A stretch of 8,442 nucleotides of DNA from Muribaculaceae bacterium (GTDB taxonomy: Bacteria; Bacteroidota; Bacteroidia; Bacteroidales; Muribaculaceae). The notes under the pieces are model-generated. The model was not told where the DNA came from and ran no database searches. It was given only the letters and a program-made list of their open reading frames with translations. Every line of letters begins with the position of its first letter. Position 1 is the first letter of the stretch. The position numbers and the translations under genes are program-made. Location of the stretch: contig JAIDBM010000300.1 in the NCBI GenBank assembly GCA_029056365.1, forward strand, positions 1 to 8,442, written 5' to 3'. Positions 5,139 through 8,442 of this stretch are shown here, piece by piece.

Positions 5139-5942
5139 TCAGTCATGTGAATTTGGCCTGGCCGCAAGCGCCAGTTCCAGCGGAGCCTGGCGACAGAGGT
5201 CGGCGGGTATTATAAGCGGCATTACATAGTTTACATAATTGCGGAGCAGGGACTGAAGCTGTTCACGGCACTCTGTCGGAGCGGCAAGCATCATTTCGCC
5301 CTCCGTTCGGCTGAAGCCGGCCGTCTCGCATGCCGCAAGCACATAGTACAGGGCATCCGACACCCCCGACACCGGATAACTCGCGGCCAGCAGAAGCTGC
5401 TGCTTCGAGAACACAAGCACATCCACGCTGTGTCCGAGATACTGCACATACGCCCGCTGGCGGTTGCTACGCCGGCTCAGACGGCCGAAATAGGCGCACA
5501 GCCGCGACATATGGGTGCCTATATACGGGTTGTTGAAACTGCGGCGCAGGAATTTCAGCAACTCCTCATCGCAATAGCCCGCCATTTCTATCCCGAGCGA
5601 GGCTATGCCTTCGCCGATGCTCTCATCTCCCTGTCCGACAGTTGTCCAGGCTCCGAATCCCTGCGGCACGGGCAATGTGTCGCTACGGCGTATCAGCACC
5701 GACACCGAACGGAAGTCGGCAAGCAGCATCGGATTGGAATAAACTGCCTCCTCTACTGCCTTTACCTGCTGCAGGTGGTTCTTACCCAGTGCTATCTCGG
5801 CATAGATGGCCGTACTTTCCGCATCACAGCCCGGCACAAGCACCGAAATGCCGCTGTGGCTTATTTCCAGTGCAAGACAACGGCGCTGGGCATCGGCACA
5901 AGCGTCTGGTGTAAGGGGCAATGCTATGGGCAGGGTGTTCAT
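5139..5942 (-). CDS. DUF3822 family protein
   Basis: This 267-residue protein looks like the DUF3822 family, found in Bacteroidetes and typically next to rsmD. It has no signal peptide or membrane segment, so it should be cytosolic. Two halves can be seen: an N-terminal strand pair CLALEISHSGISVLV (22-36) followed by helices, and, after a linker at about 136-163 containing FNNPYIGTHMSRL, a second strand pair with VQYLGHSVDVLVFSKQQLLL (166-185) and SDALYYVLAACETAGF (195-210). This duplicated strand-turn-strand pattern suggests an actin-like (ASKHA) fold, but I see no clear phosphate-binding loop, so nucleotide binding is unproven. It is the first gene of its transcript, with a close promoter match immediately before the ATG, and it is translationally linked to rsmD. 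Its function is unknown. Confidence 0.8.
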   Translation of the reverse strand: MNTLPIALPLTPDACADAQRRCLALEISHSGISVLVPGCDAESTAIYAEIALGKNHLQQVKAVEEAVYSNPMLLADFRSVSVLIRRSDTLPVPQGFGAWTTVGQGDESIGEGIASLGIEMAGYCDEELLKFLRRSFNNPYIGTHMSRLCAYFGRLSRRSNRQRAYVQYLGHSVDVLVFSKQQLLLAASYPVSGVSDALYYVLAACETAGFSRTEGEMMLAAPTECREQLQSLLRNYVNYVMPLIIPADLCRQAPLELALAARPNSHD

Positions 5943-5946
5943 ATTG

Positions 5947-5978
5947 CAAATTTACTGATTTTATTTAATTCCTGCAAA
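5947..5978 (-). promoter_or_regulatory. Bacteroidetes-type promoter for the DUF3822-rsmD unit
   Basis: In the transcript direction TTTG (5978-5975) is followed after 20 bases by TAAATTTG (5954-5947), a perfect match to the -33 TTTG and -7 TAnnTTTG consensus of the Bacteroidetes primary sigma factor. The -7 box ends only 4 bases before the ATG at 5942, so the transcript should start at or within a few bases of the start codon. Confidence 0.7.
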
Positions 5979-6004
5979 TCGGCTTCTACAACGGAACCGA
6001 CTGC

Positions 6005-6040
6005 AAAAGGGGCCGTACCTGACTGGCACGGCCCCTTTTT
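6005..6040. terminator. Intrinsic terminator downstream of secDF
   Basis: GGGGCCGT (6009-6016) and ACGGCCCC (6028-6035) form an 8-bp GC-rich stem with an 11-base loop, flanked by A4 (6005-6008) and T5 (6036-6040). In the secDF direction the stem is followed by four U residues; on the plus strand the run is five. It lies about 50 bases beyond the secDF stop and separates that transcript from the DUF3822-rsmD promoter. Confidence 0.9.
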
Positions 6041-6090
6041 GAAGTTGAAGCGCTTGTTGTTTTACCCCTGTTTTAGAGGAGACATATATT

Positions 6091-8442
6091 TTACTTCTTG
6101 GCTGCGGCCACGCGGTTGCGGCGCGAGTCGGTGAGGTAAGCCACCGGCGAAGCCACGTAGATGGTGGCCAGAGTGCCGATAACAACACCCCATATCATCG
6201 CGAACACAAAGCTGCGGATGGCGTCACCGCCGAGAATGAAGATACACAGCAGAACAAGCAGAGTCGAGCACGAGGTCATAATCGTACGACCGAGTGTGCT
6301 GTTGATCGACTTGTTGATGATGTTGAAGAACGATTCCTTGGGATAGAGACCCACATTCTCACGCACACGGTCGAATACCACCACGGTATCGTTGATCTGA
6401 TAACCGATAACGGTAAGGATTGCGGCGATGAAGGTCTGGTCGATTTCCATAGCGAACGGAAGCACGCCATAGAACAGCGAGTAGAAACCGATAATGGCGA
6501 AGGCGGTGAAAGCCACGGCGGCAAGTGCGCCAAGCGAGAAGGCTACGTTGCGGAAACGAACCAGAATGTAGAGGAACATCGCTATCATGGCTATGATTAC
6601 CGCTATATAGGCATCGGTACGCATGTCGTCGGCCACTGTCGGACCAACTTTCTGCGACTGTACTATGCCCTGGCTTGCATCGGTGGTGCTGAATTCCCTG
6701 TCGGTCATGCCGGCACGGAGATCCGATTTGAGCACTTCGAAGAGTTTGTCGGTGATTTCACGTTCTACCGCCGGATCACCGTCTTCAATCTTGTAGTTGG
6801 TGGAGATACGCACCTGGTCGGAACTCTGGATATTGATAACAGAAACCGAAGCACCGGGGAATGCCTGCTGCAGACGGCCCTCGATGTTGCTGCGGTCGAC
6901 CGGATGGTCGAACTTCACAATATAGTTGCGGCCACCCGAGAAGTCGATGCCCTGGTTGAGACCGCGCACGAACAGCGACACAACCACAATGGCAACAATC
7001 ACGCCCACTGCCGCGAAGCTTGCCTTGCGCTGACCAAGGAAGTTGATCTTTGAGTCGGTGAACATGCTGCGCGAGAGAGCGGTGCTGAACTGCAGGTCGG
7101 GGTTTTTCTTACCCTTGAAGTACCAGAGGAAGAACAGACGGCTCAGATATACTGCGGTGAAGAACGAGCACACCAGACCGATGATAAGTGTGGTGGCGAA
7201 GCCCTTGATAGGTCCTGTGCCGAATAGCAGCAGAATCACACCGGTGATAATCGAAGTGAGGTTCGAGTCGAAGATGGCCGAGAAGGCGTTGGAATAACCG
7301 TCGGCAATGGCGTTACGCGAATTCTTGCCTGCACGGAGTTCTTCTTTGGCACGCTCGAAGATAAGCACGTTGGCATCCACTGCCATACCCAGCGAAAGAA
7401 CGATACCGGCGATACCCGACATGGTGAGTACGGCCTGGAACGATGCCAGAATACCGAGTGTGAAGAAGAGGTTGAATATCAGACATACGTTGGCAATCAG
7501 ACCGGGTATCACGCCGTAGAAGGCTATCATGAATATCATCAGCAGAACCAATGCCACAACGAACGATATGAAACCGCTCTGGATGGCTTCCTCGCCCAGC
7601 GACGGGCCGATAACCATGTCGGATATGATGTTTACCTTGGCGTTCATCTGGCCCGACTTGAGCACGTTCACAAGGTCGGTGGCTTCTTCGACGGTGAAGT
7701 CGCCGGTAATCTGCGAGTTGCCTCCGTCGATTACCGAACGTACCGAAGGAGCCGAGTAAACGCGGTCGTCGAGCACGATGGCCACAGGAGCCTTGCCGTG
7801 TTCAACGGCCTCCTTGGTTACCTGCGCCCAGCGGCGTGCGGCATCGCTGTTCATGGTCATGCTCACCACGTTGCCCTGAAGGTTGTCGTAGTTGGTCGAA
7901 GCGTCGGTAACCACATTGCCGTAAAGGGCGGCGTGGCCGTTATCGCTTTTGAGCGCGTACAGACCGTATCCGAGACGGGTTTCCTTCTTTGTCTGCGGGT
8001 CGGTTACCACTTTGGGTTTCACGTCCCAGCGGAGCACGAGGTTGGCGGGGAGGTTGCGGCGTGCGGCAGGCGATTTGAGCAGCGCGTCGATTTCGTCCAT
8101 GCTCTTTTTGTCGGGAGCATATCCGAGCACCACGCCGGGCTGCATCGAGCCGCTCTGCATCAGGGCTGCAAGAGGAGCTATGTTCTTTGTGCTGTCGGCG
8201 CCGAGGGCGGCTACAGCGGCCTGCATGCCCTGCTGAAGGCCTGCGAGTTCCTGGTTGTCGGTATAGAATGTCTTGTAGAATTCAAGAGCGGCCGAGCGCT
8301 GGAGCAGGTCGCGGACACGCTCGTGGTCCTTCACGCCGGGGAGTTCAAGCAGAATCTGTCCGTCCTTACCCTGAAGAACCTGAATGTTGGGCGATACCAC
8401 ACCGAACTGGTCGATACGGTTGCGGAGCACGTTGTTGGCGGT
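6091..8442 (-). CDS. secDF: Protein translocase subunit SecDF (fused), N-terminus beyond right window edge
   Basis: SecDF is an inner-membrane RND-type protein that uses the proton gradient to pull secreted proteins through SecYEG on the periplasmic side. Here 783 residues are visible and the frame is open through the right edge, so the first SecD membrane segment and part of its periplasmic domain are missing; the GTG at 8430 is internal. Numbering from that codon: the SecD periplasmic region (about 1-280) includes RNRIDQFG (3-10), LLELPGV (27-33) and VIDGGNSQITGDF (233-245). SecD membrane segments cover about 285-437, with D352 in MAVDANVLIFER. SecF starts near 461 and includes GIDFSGG (494-500) and membrane segments at 472-489 and 607-762. 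D681 (NDTVVVFDR) and R715 (STLGRTIMTS) keep the 34-residue spacing of the Thermus proton-path residues D637 and R671. SecD and SecF are one chain, as usual in Bacteroidetes. Confidence 0.97.
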   Translation of the reverse strand, partial: TANNVLRNRIDQFGVVSPNIQVLQGKDGQILLELPGVKDHERVRDLLQRSAALEFYKTFYTDNQELAGLQQGMQAAVAALGADSTKNIAPLAALMQSGSMQPGVVLGYAPDKKSMDEIDALLKSPAARRNLPANLVLRWDVKPKVVTDPQTKKETRLGYGLYALKSDNGHAALYGNVVTDASTNYDNLQGNVVSMTMNSDAARRWAQVTKEAVEHGKAPVAIVLDDRVYSAPSVRSVIDGGNSQITGDFTVEEATDLVNVLKSGQMNAKVNIISDMVIGPSLGEEAIQSGFISFVVALVLLMIFMIAFYGVIPGLIANVCLIFNLFFTLGILASFQAVLTMSGIAGIVLSLGMAVDANVLIFERAKEELRAGKNSRNAIADGYSNAFSAIFDSNLTSIITGVILLLFGTGPIKGFATTLIIGLVCSFFTAVYLSRLFFLWYFKGKKNPDLQFSTALSRSMFTDSKINFLGQRKASFAAVGVIVAIVVVSLFVRGLNQGIDFSGGRNYIVKFDHPVDRSNIEGRLQQAFPGASVSVINIQSSDQVRISTNYKIEDGDPAVEREITDKLFEVLKSDLRAGMTDREFSTTDASQGIVQSQKVGPTVADDMRTDAYIAVIIAMIAMFLYILVRFRNVAFSLGALAAVAFTAFAIIGFYSLFYGVLPFAMEIDQTFIAAILTVIGYQINDTVVVFDRVRENVGLYPKESFFNIINKSINSTLGRTIMTSCSTLLVLLCIFILGGDAIRSFVFAMIWGVVIGTLATIYVASPVAYLTDSRRNRVAAAKK

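Noticed and set aside
5430..6134. A 234-codon plus-strand open frame crossing the DUF3822 gene, the intergenic promoter and the secDF terminator
   Set aside because: It overlaps two real genes and runs through a promoter and a terminator hairpin; the translation has no family signature.
8428..8430. GTG at 8430 as the start of secDF
   Set aside because: The frame continues in SecD-like sequence (TANN before VLRNRIDQFG) to the window edge, and a start here would drop the first SecD membrane segment.

Overview
The window looks like chromosomal DNA of a Bacteroidales bacterium, most likely a gut lineage such as Muribaculaceae; the family assignment is inference. The evidence is a single-chain SecDF fusion, a DUF3822-type gene coupled to rsmD, A/T-rich start regions without Shine-Dalgarno sequences, and a good match to the Bacteroidetes promoter (TTTG, 20 bases, TAnnTTTG). 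Every gene I can support lies on the minus strand, so transcription runs from high to low coordinates.

From right to left: the C-terminal three quarters or so of secDF (6091-8442, running off the right edge) ends at a strong hairpin terminator (6005-6040). A second unit follows: a DUF3822-like protein (5139-5942), rsmD two bases downstream (4597-5136), a small putative lipoprotein (4112-4543) and a membrane-anchored SIMPL/DUF541 protein (3367-4074). It ends at a textbook bidirectional terminator (3293-3323).

The left third is a urease locus: ureA (2882-3184), ureB (2212-2760) and ureC (485-2203), then the first 31 codons of a probable ureE (1-94) running off the left edge. UreA, UreB and UreC form the nickel enzyme that splits urea to ammonia and carbamate. 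UreE would deliver nickel to it, and other accessory genes probably lie beyond the edge. All metal-binding and catalytic residues of UreC are present, so the enzyme should be functional.

The urease locus is not tightly packed. A 115-base leader with a long-range inverted repeat precedes ureA, a 121-base hairpin-bearing gap separates ureA from ureB, and 390 bases separate ureC from ureE. That last gap holds two 75-base tandem repeats with nested palindromes, two more hairpins and a strong terminator-like hairpin. It is the least ordinary part of the window and may uncouple structural from accessory gene expression. I see no mobile element, CRISPR array, tRNA, rRNA or clearly new multi-gene system; most of the window is housekeeping and urease genes.
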